Shown: one piece after another, positions 1-8,309 of the stretch | Position numbering within the stretch: the first letter of the stretch is position 1 | Layout: every line of letters begins with the position of its first letter | DNA from: Lachnospiraceae bacterium | Lineage (GTDB): Bacteria; Bacillota; Clostridia; Lachnospirales; Lachnospiraceae | Direction: 5' to 3' | Assembly: GCA_017469945.1 (NCBI GenBank) | Contig: JAFUFI010000005.1 | Span: forward strand, 1 to 64,000 | Length of the DNA: 64,000 nucleotides | Position numbers and translations under genes: made by a program | The notes under the pieces: generated by a model | Database searches by the model: none | Told to the model about the DNA's origin: nothing | The model's input: only the letters and a program-made list of their open reading frames with translations

Positions 1-64
1 ACTAAGGCGGGGGCAACATTTTCTAGTAGATATGTCAAGTGTTTTTTATAAAAAAACGCAAAAA

Positions 65-89
65 AATCAGAGGCTGGTTGCCTCTGATT
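65..89 (-). terminator. Rho-independent terminator after the EamA gene
   Basis: A perfect 10-bp stem (AATCAGAGGC with GCCTCTGATT) closes a 5-nt loop. Read on the minus strand it is followed by a long T run, the complement of the A-rich stretch at 52-64. It lies about 85 bp beyond the EamA stop codon and should end the leftmost minus-strand transcript. Confidence 0.85.
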
Positions 90-132
90 AAAGAAACTAT
101 ATATTTAATCCCGGGAGCGAGTCTTATCTAAA

Positions 133-165
133 TGACATTGACCCCGTCCCCCTGTGTCATTTTTG
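133..165. repeat. Short copy of the palindromic REP-like element (copy a)
   Basis: This copy keeps the AATGAC/GTCATT ends and the CCCCGTCCCCCTG core of a repeat found six times in the window (also near 4.1, 7.3, 8.2, 11.2 and 12.7 kb), but lacks the long centre. It ends about 10 bp from the EamA stop codon. The family looks like a non-autonomous palindromic element; I see no transposase for it here. Confidence 0.7.
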
Positions 166-173
166 TGGCATGC

Positions 174-1094
174 TCAGTCTTTCGAGAGTGGTAGTTGTGC
201 GATGACAATCGCGACGAACATAAGAAGGCATCCGACAATCTCTCTTGCGGTGAGGCTCTGATGTAGAATAAGCCATCCTGCGATGGTACCGAAAACGGCC
301 TCAAAGCTCATAATAAGGGATGCGATTGTAGGGTTAAGTCCGGGCTGAGCGACAACCTGAAGAGTATAAGCAACTCCGCTTGAAAAGACGCCGGCGTAAA
401 GAATAGGTATCCACGCGTTCCATCCCGCAAAGTCCATGATCCAGCCTCCGAATCCTCCTCTTGCTGGTACGTCAACAAAAAGGGCGGGAATTACGGACAA
501 AACACCGCAGACAAAGAATTCTATTGCGGAGAGCCTTACCGGATCCATCTCCGGACTAAAGTAATCGATCAAAAGAATCTGTACAGAAAACAGAAAAGCC
601 GATGCGATAAGCGCAAGATCCATCCACTGAAGGAAGAATCCGCCTTTCATACAAAGAAAATACATTCCGGCAAGGCTTATCAATACTCCAAGCCAGATAT
701 TCCAGCCGCATTTTTTTCTGAAAAACAATCCAAGAATCGGCACAAGAATTATATAAAGCGCCGTGAGAAATCCCGCCTTGGAAACCTGAGCCCCGAGATA
801 GATCCCAACCTGCTGAGCATTTGCGGCAAAAAATAGCGAAAGCCCCACAAGACCTCCTCCGATCCAGAGCTTCTTGCGATCAGCTTTGTTTGCAGGCTTT
901 TTCTTTGATAATCCCAATTTGTCCAAAAGAAAAATTACCGGCAATAACACAGCCGATCCGATAAGAAAGCGGACAAAGTTGAAAGAGAAGGGTCCTACCG
1001 CATCTCCTCCCGTGGTCTGAGCCACGAAAGCCACTCCCCAGATTGCTGCTGTTAATGCCAGTAATAACGAACTTCTTATTTGTTTCGATCGCAT
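174..1094 (-). CDS. EamA/DMT-family membrane transporter
   Basis: This 306-residue protein is almost wholly hydrophobic, with about ten membrane helices in two repeated halves, the layout of EamA drug/metabolite exporters (family knowledge). The N-terminus (LLLALTAAIWGVAFVAQ) and the C-terminal half (SLIMSFEAVFGTIAGWLIL, then VGCLLMFVAIVIAQL) carry typical EamA signatures. The substrate cannot be read from sequence; relatives export amino acids or other small metabolites. The gene follows the amino-acid ABC ATPase gene by 17 bp and may be co-transcribed with it. A GGAG lies 13 nt before the ATG, slightly far. No lesion is seen. Confidence 0.85.
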   Translation of the reverse strand: MRSKQIRSSLLLALTAAIWGVAFVAQTTGGDAVGPFSFNFVRFLIGSAVLLPVIFLLDKLGLSKKKPANKADRKKLWIGGGLVGLSLFFAANAQQVGIYLGAQVSKAGFLTALYIILVPILGLFFRKKCGWNIWLGVLISLAGMYFLCMKGGFFLQWMDLALIASAFLFSVQILLIDYFSPEMDPVRLSAIEFFVCGVLSVIPALFVDVPARGGFGGWIMDFAGWNAWIPILYAGVFSSGVAYTLQVVAQPGLNPTIASLIMSFEAVFGTIAGWLILHQSLTAREIVGCLLMFVAIVIAQLPLSKD

Positions 1095-1111
1095 AACGCG
1101 GGTACTACTCC

Positions 1112-1888
1112 TTAAACATTCAGAATTGACCTGAGGAAACTCTGAGTTCTCGGATTCTCGGGATTGTTGAAAATCTTCTCCGGGCTTCCTTCCTCAGCGA
1201 TGATTCCGTCAGCCATAAATAATACCCTATCCGCCACCTCTTTTGCAAATCCCATTTCATGGGTTACAACGAGCATGGTCATTCCGTCATTTGCAAGATC
1301 CTTCATAACCTGCAGTACATCTCCCACAAGCTCGGGATCAAGAGCTGATGTAGGCTCGTCAAAAAGCATGATCTCAGGCTTCATGGCAAGAGCTCTTGCT
1401 ATAGCGACGCGCTGCTGCTGACCGCCGGATAAGCGGTTCGGATACTCGTTTGCCTTTTCCGCAAGTCCGACCTTTTTAAGAAGCTCCATCGCTTCTGCCT
1501 TAACGATCTCTTTGTCCTCATGCTTAACCTGTACAGGTGCAAGACAAACATTTTCAAGCACAGTCTTGTGAGGGAAAAGATTGAATCTCTGGAAACACAT
1601 TCCCATCTCAAGAAGAAGCTTTTGCTGAGTCTTTTTGTCTATTCTTTCAACAGTACGATCCTTTTCGCGATGCAAAAAAAGGTCTCCCTTTATAAAGATC
1701 TTTCCCGAGGATATCTTCTCAAGCTGATTTAAAGAGCGCAGATATGTTGATTTTCCGGCACCGGAAGGGCCGATTATACATATAACTTCACCCTTTTTAA
1801 CCTTAAGATTTATATCCTTTAAAACGACCAGATTACCGAAATTCTTGCTGACATGCTCGGTTTCAAGTATATATTCGTAATTTTCCAT
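1112..1888 (-). CDS. Polar amino-acid ABC transporter, ATP-binding protein
   Basis: The protein has 258 residues with Walker [10 protein letters not shown] near residue 40, a Q-loop ([11 protein letters not shown]), the ABC signature LSGGQQQR near 155, Walker B IMLFDEP near 173 and the switch histidine in VVTHEMGF. These place it in the GlnQ/HisP/ArtP type that powers uptake of polar amino acids. It would sit on the cytoplasmic face with the permease encoded 11 bp upstream. A strong AAGGAGG precedes the ATG. Gene order on the minus strand is binding protein, permease, ATPase, then EamA exporter, a standard importer operon. The amino acid carried is not determined. Confidence 0.93.
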   Translation of the reverse strand: MENYEYILETEHVSKNFGNLVVLKDINLKVKKGEVICIIGPSGAGKSTYLRSLNQLEKISSGKIFIKGDLFLHREKDRTVERIDKKTQQKLLLEMGMCFQRFNLFPHKTVLENVCLAPVQVKHEDKEIVKAEAMELLKKVGLAEKANEYPNRLSGGQQQRVAIARALAMKPEIMLFDEPTSALDPELVGDVLQVMKDLANDGMTMLVVTHEMGFAKEVADRVLFMADGIIAEEGSPEKIFNNPENPRTQSFLRSILNV

Positions 1889-1899
1889 AGCCTGCCTCC

Positions 1900-2943
1900 T
1901 TACTCGTAGAGCGAGAATTTCTTCTCGATCGCATTAAATATCCATGTGAAAAAGGCCGTGATTATCAGGTAGATCACAAGGGCGGGCAAGAAAACGATAT
2001 ATGAGATCTCGCTTGTCATGATATTTTTTGAAATCGTTGTAATATCCATCAGCGAAATCGCGAATACCAATGACGCATCCTTTAACATCATAATGAATTC
2101 GTTACAAACCGGGGGCACCATTCTGCGGACTGACTGAGGTATGATGATAAGGCGCATCGTCTGTCCGTAGGAAAGTCCGAGAGCCTTGGCCGCTTCGTGC
2201 TGTCCTTTTTCTATCGACTGGATCGCAGCGCGGACTATCTCCGCACAGTAGGCTCCGGAGTTAAGTCCGTACGCGATAAGAGCCGCTATAAATGCACCCT
2301 TGTAAACCGCCTGATTGTCGGCCGCGCTAAAAAGGTCTCTCCAGGCAAATCCAAACACTGCGGGAAGGGTATAGTAGATCACAAAAAGCTGGATCATAAG
2401 AGGAGTTCCCCTAAAGAAAAAGATGTATCCCGAGCAAAACTTGCTCAGCACCTTATTCTTCGATATCTTTCCGAGAGCAAGGAGCGTTCCCAAAACAACA
2501 CCGATAAGAGTCGATGCCGTGGTCAAAAAGAGCGTGAGCTTTGCGCCGTGGAGGATATTCTCTCCGCAGCCGAGCATACGGTAAGTATAATTTACCATCT
2601 GGCCCGCGAACTTTCCAAAGCCTTCATCAGCCTGGAAAGCTTTTCCTACAAAGCCAACATACTTTTCTGTAATCTCCTTGGCGCCGGAGGTTGAAAACGA
2701 GCAGTAGTTCACGATTATAAGGCTGTTGTAAGTGACGGTAACTCTTTTTCTTGAGCTGCTCTCGTCAGCCTTTATCATCTCCTGCATCTCGGGCGAAGCC
2801 ATCGCCTTCATATCCGCTTCCGACGGCTTAAGAAAGGACAGAACAATACATACAGCGATGATTATCAGTACAACCACCCACGTAATCATTGTCCTTTTTT
2901 TCCAATTTTTTATATCGAATAATCCTTTAAGAAAACTCTTCAT
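1900..2943 (-). CDS. Polar amino-acid ABC transporter, permease
   Basis: This is a 347-residue HisM/GlnP-type permease. The C-terminal two thirds hold the binding-protein-dependent transport domain with several membrane helices and the EAA-like loop ([25 protein letters not shown]). The N-terminus is unusual: a membrane helix near residues 19-38 is followed by about 90 residues that appear to lie outside before the transport domain begins, so the protein is roughly 100 residues longer than simple family members. The ribosome site is weak (GGATA), which suits translation coupled to the upstream binding-protein gene. It pairs with the ATPase just downstream. Confidence 0.9.
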   Translation of the reverse strand: MKSFLKGLFDIKNWKKRTMITWVVVLIIIAVCIVLSFLKPSEADMKAMASPEMQEMIKADESSSRKRVTVTYNSLIIVNYCSFSTSGAKEITEKYVGFVGKAFQADEGFGKFAGQMVNYTYRMLGCGENILHGAKLTLFLTTASTLIGVVLGTLLALGKISKNKVLSKFCSGYIFFFRGTPLMIQLFVIYYTLPAVFGFAWRDLFSAADNQAVYKGAFIAALIAYGLNSGAYCAEIVRAAIQSIEKGQHEAAKALGLSYGQTMRLIIIPQSVRRMVPPVCNEFIMMLKDASLVFAISLMDITTISKNIMTSEISYIVFLPALVIYLIITAFFTWIFNAIEKKFSLYE

Positions 2944-2997
2944 ATTCTATCCAATCGATTTCGCTTAATATGCGTTTCTGATAAAAGTAATCTTTAC

Positions 2998-3900
2998 TTA
3001 CTCAGTAACTCCGAACCAGTAATCGTAAGTTTCTGCGATGTATCCGTCTGCTTCCATACCTGCAAGAGCCCAGTCAACAGCTTCCTTTAAAGCTGTGTTC
3101 TGAAGACCCATAGCGATTCCGAACTCCTCAGCTTCGGTCTCATCCTTGTAAGCGTAGATATACTTGTCTGGGTTCTTTGCAAGATAACCGTCGGCTACAG
3201 TAGAGTCAACAAGTACTGCATCAACTTCTCCGTTGTCAAGCTGGGTAAAGCAGCTTAAAATCTTCTCATTTGCAACTACTTCAACATCAATTGTTCCGGT
3301 TGACTTATAGTCGCTGATAAGCTCGTCCGAAGTAGTTTCCTTCTGAACGGCAACAGTCATACCGTCAAGATCGTTAAAGCTCTTGATCTCCTTGGTATCT
3401 CCTGCCTTTAAGATGACAGCCTGATAGTTTGCAATGTAAGGAGTTGAAAAAGCCATGCTCTCCTGACGCTCAGCGGTAATGGTGCATGCGGAACAAACAA
3501 GATCGTAGTTGTTGTCGATTCCGGCAAAAATTCCGTCCCATGCGGTATTGATGATGTTTACCTCAAGACCGAGTCTTCTTGCTACTTCGGTAATAATATC
3601 AACGTCGTATCCGATAGGAGTAGTTCCGTCTTCCGCAAAATCCTCAAAAGGAGGGTATCCTACTTCGCATCCTACGCTGAGCTTTCCTTCGCTCATAAGC
3701 TTTACGTTGCTAAGATCGTAAGAAGCTGCATCTGCTACGGCTTCATTTGCTGCATCATCTGCCTGTGCCTCTGATACTGCCGCTGTGCTTGTATCACTTT
3801 CCGCTGCGCCGTCAGATGCACTCTTTCCACATCCTGCAAGTACGCCAAGGCTTAAAGCAGCCACACCTAAAATTGAAATCACTCGTGTTAATCTTTTCAT
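2998..3900 (-). CDS. Amino-acid ABC transporter, substrate-binding lipoprotein
   Basis: The 300-residue precursor starts with a lipoprotein signal peptide ending in the lipobox LAGC (lipidated Cys24), then a low-complexity Ser/Ala linker, then a family 3 solute-binding domain (SVGCEVGYPPFEDFAEDG, followed by IGYDVDIITEVARRLG). It captures a polar amino acid outside the membrane and hands it to the permease. It is the first gene of the operon, behind a consensus promoter at 4059-4087 and an AGGAGG ribosome site. Specificity (cystine, glutamine, histidine or other) is not resolved. Confidence 0.93.
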   Translation of the reverse strand: MKRLTRVISILGVAALSLGVLAGCGKSASDGAAESDTSTAAVSEAQADDAANEAVADAASYDLSNVKLMSEGKLSVGCEVGYPPFEDFAEDGTTPIGYDVDIITEVARRLGLEVNIINTAWDGIFAGIDNNYDLVCSACTITAERQESMAFSTPYIANYQAVILKAGDTKEIKSFNDLDGMTVAVQKETTSDELISDYKSTGTIDVEVVANEKILSCFTQLDNGEVDAVLVDSTVADGYLAKNPDKYIYAYKDETEAEEFGIAMGLQNTALKEAVDWALAGMEADGYIAETYDYWFGVTE

Positions 3901-4011
3901 CTTTTCCTCCTAAATATATGCATATACTCTGCATATTTAATAACATAGCCCGCCACTTTATTCATAGTATTTATTGCGTTAGCAATTTACTCTGTTAAAG
4001 CAAGAAGCCAA

Positions 4012-4046
4012 TAAAAAAAGTGCCGTGTGCGGTGCACCCTTGCACT
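4012..4046 (-). promoter_or_regulatory. Possible leader hairpin of the amino-acid ABC operon
   Basis: In the roughly 150-nt leader, AGTGC (minus strand) can pair with GCACT around an inner GTGC/GCAC stem, immediately followed by seven T on the minus strand. This resembles an attenuator terminator, but the stems are short and interrupted, and no ligand-binding fold or alternative antiterminator was recognised. Confidence 0.35.
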
Positions 4047-4058
4047 AATTCTTTGTAA

Positions 4059-4087
4059 AATATAGTATCTTTTTCTTATTATGTCAA
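4059..4087 (-). promoter_or_regulatory. Sigma-A promoter of the amino-acid ABC operon
   Basis: On the minus strand TTGACA (4082-4087) and TATATT (4059-4064) are separated by exactly 17 bp. Transcription would start near 4052 and give a leader of about 150 nt before the binding-protein ATG at 3900. Confidence 0.75.
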
Positions 4088-4125
4088 TATATTTCTGTAT
4101 TTTTCAAATTAATAATTATGCATTA

Positions 4126-4224
4126 TGACACAGGGGGACGGGGTTGGGGGTTCATAGTCAGAAAATTCCTTGATTATCCTATATTATTCTGATTATGACC
4201 CCCCAACCCCGTCCCCCTGTGTCA
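4126..4224. repeat. Full palindromic REP-like element (copy b)
   Basis: This 99-bp element begins TGACACAGGGGGACGGGG and ends with the inverse, CCCCGTCCCCCTGTGTCA. The arms are near-perfect inverted repeats around an AT-rich centre. It fills the divergent gap between the amino-acid operon and trkH, and its right edge lies 7 bp before the trkH extended -10 element. The rest of the 371-bp gap is the two promoters and the leader listed separately. Confidence 0.8.
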
Positions 4225-4230
4225 TTTTTA

Positions 4231-4239
4231 TGGTATAAT
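4231..4239 (+). promoter_or_regulatory. Extended -10 promoter of trkH-trkA
   Basis: TGGTATAAT is a perfect extended -10 box. No -35 match exists at the usual distance because that position lies in the REP-like element, which fits a TGn-dependent promoter. The start site would be near 4246, leaving a short leader to the ATG at 4272. Confidence 0.6.
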
Positions 4240-4271
4240 AGATGCGATTTTATCAAATAAGGCGGACAAAA

Positions 4272-5660
4272 ATGAGAGTACTTAATGAAGCTAAAACGAA
4301 ACGACACAAACTCACCTCAACCCAGGTCATAGCCTTGGGCTTTCTCGCTGCTATTTTCCTCGGTTGCCTGTTTCTTCTGCTTCCTTTTGCAACTGCTCGC
4401 GGACAGCATACCGGTTTTATGACCGCCCTGTTTACCGCAACGACATCCATTTGCGTGACCGGGCTTGTCGTTGTCGACACATTTTCCCACTGGTCTTTCG
4501 CAGGCCAGTTTATAATCCTGCTTCTGATACAGATCGGCGGTTTTGGAGTCATCACGCTCTACTCAATGATCATGATGTTTATGAAGAAAAAATTCTCCCT
4601 GAGCACAAGGCTCCTGATTCAGGATTATTACAATCTTGATTCTATTTCAGGGCTCATCAAATTCCTCAGAAGAGTCATTAAAGATACGCTTATCGTCGAA
4701 GGCGCAGGTGCTGTCTTGTACTCTTTCTTTTTCATCCCCAGATTCGGCTTCTTTAAAGGCCTCTGGATTTCAATATTCAACGCTGTTTCCGCTTTCTGTA
4801 ACGCCGGAATGGACGTGATCGGACCCAATTCGCTTATTAATTATAAGACCAATATCTTTCTGAATATCGTTACAATTACCCTTATCGTCCTCGGCGGTCT
4901 GGGCTACGTTGTCTGGTTTGATTTTATTGAAAACTTTAAGCGATCTTTGAAGCATAAATACAGCCCGAGAGCATTTTGGCTACGCCTCGGCGAGCATTCC
5001 AAACTTGTATTATTCCTTACGGTTTTCTTCCTGATATCCGGAACAATACTTGTTCTTTTCTTCGAGTGGAACAATCCCGAAACCATCGGCAATCTTCCCA
5101 TAGGACAGAAAATCCTTGTAAGCTTTTTCCAGTCTGTAACCTTTAGAACAGCCGGATTCGCTACAATTCCGCAGGAAGCCCTAACGCCCTCCACATGCCT
5201 CGTGGGCTGTATATATATGTTTATCGGAGGCTCCCCCGTCGGTACAGCCGGCGGAATCAAAACTGTCACTATTTTTGTTGTTTTACTAAATGTCTTCAGC
5301 TTTATAAGGAACCGAACTGAGCCCGTAGTCTTTAGCCGCTCCGTTTCAGAAAAGCTCATTGCAAAAGCAAGCGCAATCGTAATGTCAAACCTGCTTCTTA
5401 CGGTAGTTTTGATAATTGCGCTGATTCAGACAACCCACGTCCCCGCCCTTTCAGCTGCTTACGAAATCTTCAGCGCAACAGGAACCGTAGGTCTTTCAAG
5501 AGGACTGACAGGCAGTCTGAACTCCGCGGGAAGGATCATAGTTATGATCGGCATGTACGCCGGAAGAATCGGCCCCATATCCATGGCACTTTTCTTCAGT
5601 ACAAGGCGCTCCGATAAAAACGATATCATATTCTCAAGCGGACATTATATTGTTGGATAG
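4272..5660 (+). CDS. trkH: TrkH/KtrB-type potassium uptake channel subunit
   Basis: With the start at 4272 the protein has 462 residues; this ATG is preferred over 4242 because AAGGCGG lies just upstream. The helices repeat in four M1-P-M2 units with selectivity-filter-like loops (TTSICVTGLVVVDTFSHW, VSAFCNAGMDVIG, VTFRTAGFATIP, FSATGTVGLSRGL), the hallmark of the TrkH/KtrB family of K+ transporters. It forms the membrane channel and partners with the TrkA/KtrA regulator encoded 47 bp downstream. The pair is the only plus-strand operon of two or more housekeeping genes in the left half. No damage is seen. Confidence 0.92.
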   Translation: MRVLNEAKTKRHKLTSTQVIALGFLAAIFLGCLFLLLPFATARGQHTGFMTALFTATTSICVTGLVVVDTFSHWSFAGQFIILLLIQIGGFGVITLYSMIMMFMKKKFSLSTRLLIQDYYNLDSISGLIKFLRRVIKDTLIVEGAGAVLYSFFFIPRFGFFKGLWISIFNAVSAFCNAGMDVIGPNSLINYKTNIFLNIVTITLIVLGGLGYVVWFDFIENFKRSLKHKYSPRAFWLRLGEHSKLVLFLTVFFLISGTILVLFFEWNNPETIGNLPIGQKILVSFFQSVTFRTAGFATIPQEALTPSTCLVGCIYMFIGGSPVGTAGGIKTVTIFVVLLNVFSFIRNRTEPVVFSRSVSEKLIAKASAIVMSNLLLTVVLIIALIQTTHVPALSAAYEIFSATGTVGLSRGLTGSLNSAGRIIVMIGMYAGRIGPISMALFFSTRRSDKNDIIFSSGHYIVG

Positions 5661-5707
5661 CTGAAAAAATACTTACTCATTTAAGATTTGCATAAAGGAG
5701 AATTCAC

Positions 5708-6367
5708 ATGAAATACAATTCATTCGTAGTTTTTGGTCTTGGAAAATTCGGCCAGGCGGTAGCTGACAAGCTGATAGATGCCGGCGCAGATGTGATGGTT
5801 GTAGACAATAATGAAGATGTTATAGAGGCTTACTCGTCAAAAGCGACCTCCGCGATAGAGGCCGATCTTACAGACCCCGCAGCCATCAAGGCCCTCGGAA
5901 TCTCGAATATCGAATGCGCCGTTGTTGCTATGGGTATGAGCCTCGAAGCAAGCATCATGTGTACAATGGTTGCAAAGGAAAGCGGCGTAAAATGGGTCGT
6001 TGCCAAGGCCGGAAATGACCGTATGGGCTCCGTCCTTTCAAAGATCGGTGCGGATGAAATCATCTTCCCCGAGGAAGAAAGCGGTGTCCGCACAGCCCGC
6101 AGCCTCCTTACAAACAATTTCCTCGAGTATTTCGAAGTAAGCGATGACATCTGTCTTATCGAGATGCTCCCTAAGGAAAAATGGGTCGGCAAATCCCTTA
6201 AGGAGCTTAATCTCAGAAAGAAATTCGGACTTAATGTTGTAGGAATCCGTGACGGCGTCGTAAACGAATTCGTCGATCCCGATGTTCCTCTTAAAAAGGA
6301 CGAGACCCTTCTTATCCTGATTCACAAAAACAATCTCTCAAAGCTCGACAAAAACGCAGTTATCTAG
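5708..6367 (+). CDS. trkA: TrkA/KtrA potassium channel regulator
   Basis: The 219-residue protein opens with a Rossmann RCK_N domain (VFGLGKFGQAVADKLIDAG, a GxGxxG-type motif near residues 10-16) that binds nucleotides, and ends with an RCK_C domain (about 140-215). It would form a cytoplasmic ring that gates the TrkH channel. The start has an excellent AAAGGAG ribosome site. One TrkA copy of about 220 residues matches the single-unit KtrA/TrkA of Gram-positives. The ORF is intact and directly follows trkH. Confidence 0.92.
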   Translation: MKYNSFVVFGLGKFGQAVADKLIDAGADVMVVDNNEDVIEAYSSKATSAIEADLTDPAAIKALGISNIECAVVAMGMSLEASIMCTMVAKESGVKWVVAKAGNDRMGSVLSKIGADEIIFPEEESGVRTARSLLTNNFLEYFEVSDDICLIEMLPKEKWVGKSLKELNLRKKFGLNVVGIRDGVVNEFVDPDVPLKKDETLLILIHKNNLSKLDKNAVI

Positions 6368-6380
6368 AAATTGCGGCTTT

Positions 6381-7229
6381 TTACTTAGTTACATTCTCGG
6401 GAAGATAACAGATTACATGATCTTCCTGCTGATAATTCCTGCCGGGGAGGCATTTAAAAGGATGCTGCCTTGCCTCTCCGCCAAAGTAAAAGTAGGGGCT
6501 GTCAAATTCATTTTTGCCTTCCACGATTTCCTGTGCCCCGTTTCGCATGCATCTAAGCAGCGAAATATCGTCAAAGTCATGAGCATGACCATGCAAAATC
6601 AGATCGGCCTCGTTTTCGAGGAACATGATCCTGTCAAGATTTTCAACTATCTCGCTCATAGGAGGACAATCCGGAAACATTGCCCAAAGATGGTGGTTTA
6701 CACTGTCGCCGGTAAAAAGGATCCTCTCTTCCGGCAGAAGAAGCACAATCTGGCCCGGAGTATGCCCCGGATTCTCATAGATTTTCAGATGTCTTCCTCC
6801 AAGGTCGAATTCATCTCCCTCTTTTACAAACTTGAACTTTGAAAGATAAGGAATACTATCCTTCTCCCTACGCATCTGTACAATCTTCGCGTAATCGGGA
6901 TCTTCCTTCTCCTTTTCCCGGCAAAAATCTATAAATTCCGGCTCATGATTAAACTCTTCCGCAAGTTTTAGATCTCCCGGATGAATATACACTTCTTCAA
7001 AATAAATATTTCCGTGCACATGGTCCGGGTGTCCATGGGTATTGATGACGTCTACGGGCTTGTCCGTCAGTTTTTCAACTTCTTTTTTAAGGTTCACATG
7101 CCCGTTCATGGTATCAATCAGCAGAGCCCTTTCGCTGCCCACAACAAGATACCCCGTAGACTCATGATCCTCATCAAGTAAAAATATCCCCGGCCTCATC
7201 TCTTTAATATAAAGCTTACCCTGTTCCAT
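6381..7229 (-). CDS. Metallo-beta-lactamase-fold hydrolase
   Basis: This 282-residue protein carries the metal-binding motif HGHPDHVHGN (HxHxDH near residues 65-70), a second histidine in YENPGHTPGQ, the aspartate of LFTGDSVN and a late histidine in ILHGHAHDF. These bind two metal ions in metallo-beta-lactamase-fold hydrolases. Family members include glyoxalase II, lactonases and other thioester or ester hydrolases; the substrate cannot be told here. No signal peptide is present, so it should act in the cytoplasm. A GGAGAGG ribosome site precedes the start. It converges on trkA with a 13-bp gap. Confidence 0.88.
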   Translation of the reverse strand: MEQGKLYIKEMRPGIFLLDEDHESTGYLVVGSERALLIDTMNGHVNLKKEVEKLTDKPVDVINTHGHPDHVHGNIYFEEVYIHPGDLKLAEEFNHEPEFIDFCREKEKEDPDYAKIVQMRREKDSIPYLSKFKFVKEGDEFDLGGRHLKIYENPGHTPGQIVLLLPEERILFTGDSVNHHLWAMFPDCPPMSEIVENLDRIMFLENEADLILHGHAHDFDDISLLRCMRNGAQEIVEGKNEFDSPYFYFGGEARQHPFKCLPGRNYQQEDHVICYLPENVTK

Positions 7230-7301
7230 TTTTCTACCTCTCCGCCATCAAAAAGCTACAACCTTATTCTACCAAACTTCCCCCAAAATTCCATCCCCTT
7301 T

Positions 7302-7390
7302 TGACCCCCGGGGACGGAGTTGCTGTGTCAAAGTCAGAATTTAATTAAACTTTTCTGACAATGAACCCCCAACCCCGTCCCGGGGTGTCA
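7302..7390. repeat. Palindromic REP-like element (copy c)
   Basis: This 89-bp copy is the same length as copy d at 8221-8309 and nearly identical to it in the centre (AGTCAGAATT and TTTTCTGA arms). Copies c and d bracket the GGDEF gene in the same orientation. It occupies most of the 287-bp gap between the metallo-hydrolase and the GGDEF gene. Confidence 0.8.
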
Positions 7391-7412
7391 AAAATATTTT
7401 TGCATATTATAT

Positions 7413-7441
7413 TTGACATATTATTTTGTATATGTTATTTA
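7413..7441 (+). promoter_or_regulatory. Sigma-A promoter of the GGDEF gene
   Basis: TTGACA (7413-7418) and TATTTA (7436-7441) are 17 bp apart. A 7-bp inverted repeat GATATTA/TAATATC follows near 7453-7475 in the leader, before a strong AAAGGAGG ribosome site. Confidence 0.6.
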
Positions 7442-7516
7442 TGTAATATAACTTGATATTATTTCTGAAGTAATATCGCTTAAGCGCATTAGGTTTAATC
7501 ACAAAGGAGGCCCACT

Positions 7517-8218
7517 ATGCCAAAGAAAAACGAAGCTGTATCCCACCCCATCACACCTGAAGACCACAAGAAGCTCGATACTTCAAAGCACCCAAGCGTC
7601 AATGAGACCCTGGGCTTCCCCGTAGGCGACGCTTTTGACGAAGCTATTACTTCGATTTTGGAGAGCGACGCCGAGGAAAACGGCGAAACCGTTGTCATAG
7701 CTTTGGTAGATCTCGACAATTTTGCCCGTGTAAACAAAGAATTTAGCACGGCTGAAGGAGACAGAGTCCTCATAGAATCAGGTAAATACATAGCTTCTAT
7801 GACCGGCAAAGGATCTAAAGTTTTCCGCATCGGCGGCGATGAATTTGGAGTTATTTTCAAAGGATGTGAAGAACGCGAAGATATCTTCCTTCGTTTGGAA
7901 GAGATGCGTAAGAATTTCAATGTGACGCTTCCGGATAAATCCGTTATGACTATGACCATCGGTATGGCAACCGCTTTCGAGGACGCCAACCGCTGTGCAG
8001 AGCTTATAAGAAAAGCTGACGGCGCTTTATACCGCGCAAAGATCGGTGGACGCAACAAGGTTGCAATGGCAAAGGAAGAGAAAATGATCCCCAAGACCGC
8101 TCACTTTACACAGGACCAGCTTAAGCGCCTCAACAAGCTCAGCAAGCGCGAGGACATCGGCGAAGCAATCCTCCTTCGCGAAGCCCTGGATATGCTGCTC
8201 AAAAAATATGACGTATAA
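7517..8218 (+). CDS. GGDEF (diguanylate cyclase) protein with RHH-like C-terminal tail
   Basis: The 233-residue soluble protein has a GGDEF domain (about residues 35-190). The signature RIGGDEF at 105-110 is intact, so it could make cyclic-di-GMP. I see no RxxD inhibitory site five residues upstream of it. There is no membrane helix or sensor domain. The last 45 residues (HFTQDQLKRLNKLS, then AILLREALDMLLKKY) follow the pattern of a ribbon-helix-helix DNA-binding motif: a short strand, a helix, a turn, then an IReAL-type helix. If right, the protein would couple nucleotide signalling to DNA binding, an uncommon fusion. The gene is monocistronic and bracketed by REP-like copies c and d. Confidence 0.82.
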   Translation: MPKKNEAVSHPITPEDHKKLDTSKHPSVNETLGFPVGDAFDEAITSILESDAEENGETVVIALVDLDNFARVNKEFSTAEGDRVLIESGKYIASMTGKGSKVFRIGGDEFGVIFKGCEEREDIFLRLEEMRKNFNVTLPDKSVMTMTIGMATAFEDANRCAELIRKADGALYRAKIGGRNKVAMAKEEKMIPKTAHFTQDQLKRLNKLSKREDIGEAILLREALDMLLKKYDV

Positions 8219-8220
8219 AA

Positions 8221-8309
8221 TGACCCCCCGGGACGGAGTTGCTGTGTCATAGTCAGAATTCAATCAAACTTTTCTGAAAATGAACCCCCAACTCCGTCCC
8301 CCCGGGTCA
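8221..8309. repeat. Palindromic REP-like element (copy d), supplies the nadE stop codon
   Basis: This 89-bp copy begins 2 bp after the GGDEF stop codon and ends exactly at 8307-8309. There its terminal TCA is the TGA stop of nadE on the minus strand. Its arms GGACGGAGTTG and CAACTCCGTCC form a strong hairpin that could terminate or protect both converging transcripts. Confidence 0.8.

Noticed and set aside
2197..2694. A 165-codon plus-strand frame opposite the ABC permease
   Set aside because: It is a shadow of a conserved membrane-protein gene, with Lys/Ser-rich translation and no ribosome site.
7495..8094. A 199-codon minus-strand frame opposite the GGDEF gene
   Set aside because: It is the antisense shadow of an intact GGDEF gene with promoter and AAAGGAGG; its translation is Ser-rich and resembles no family.
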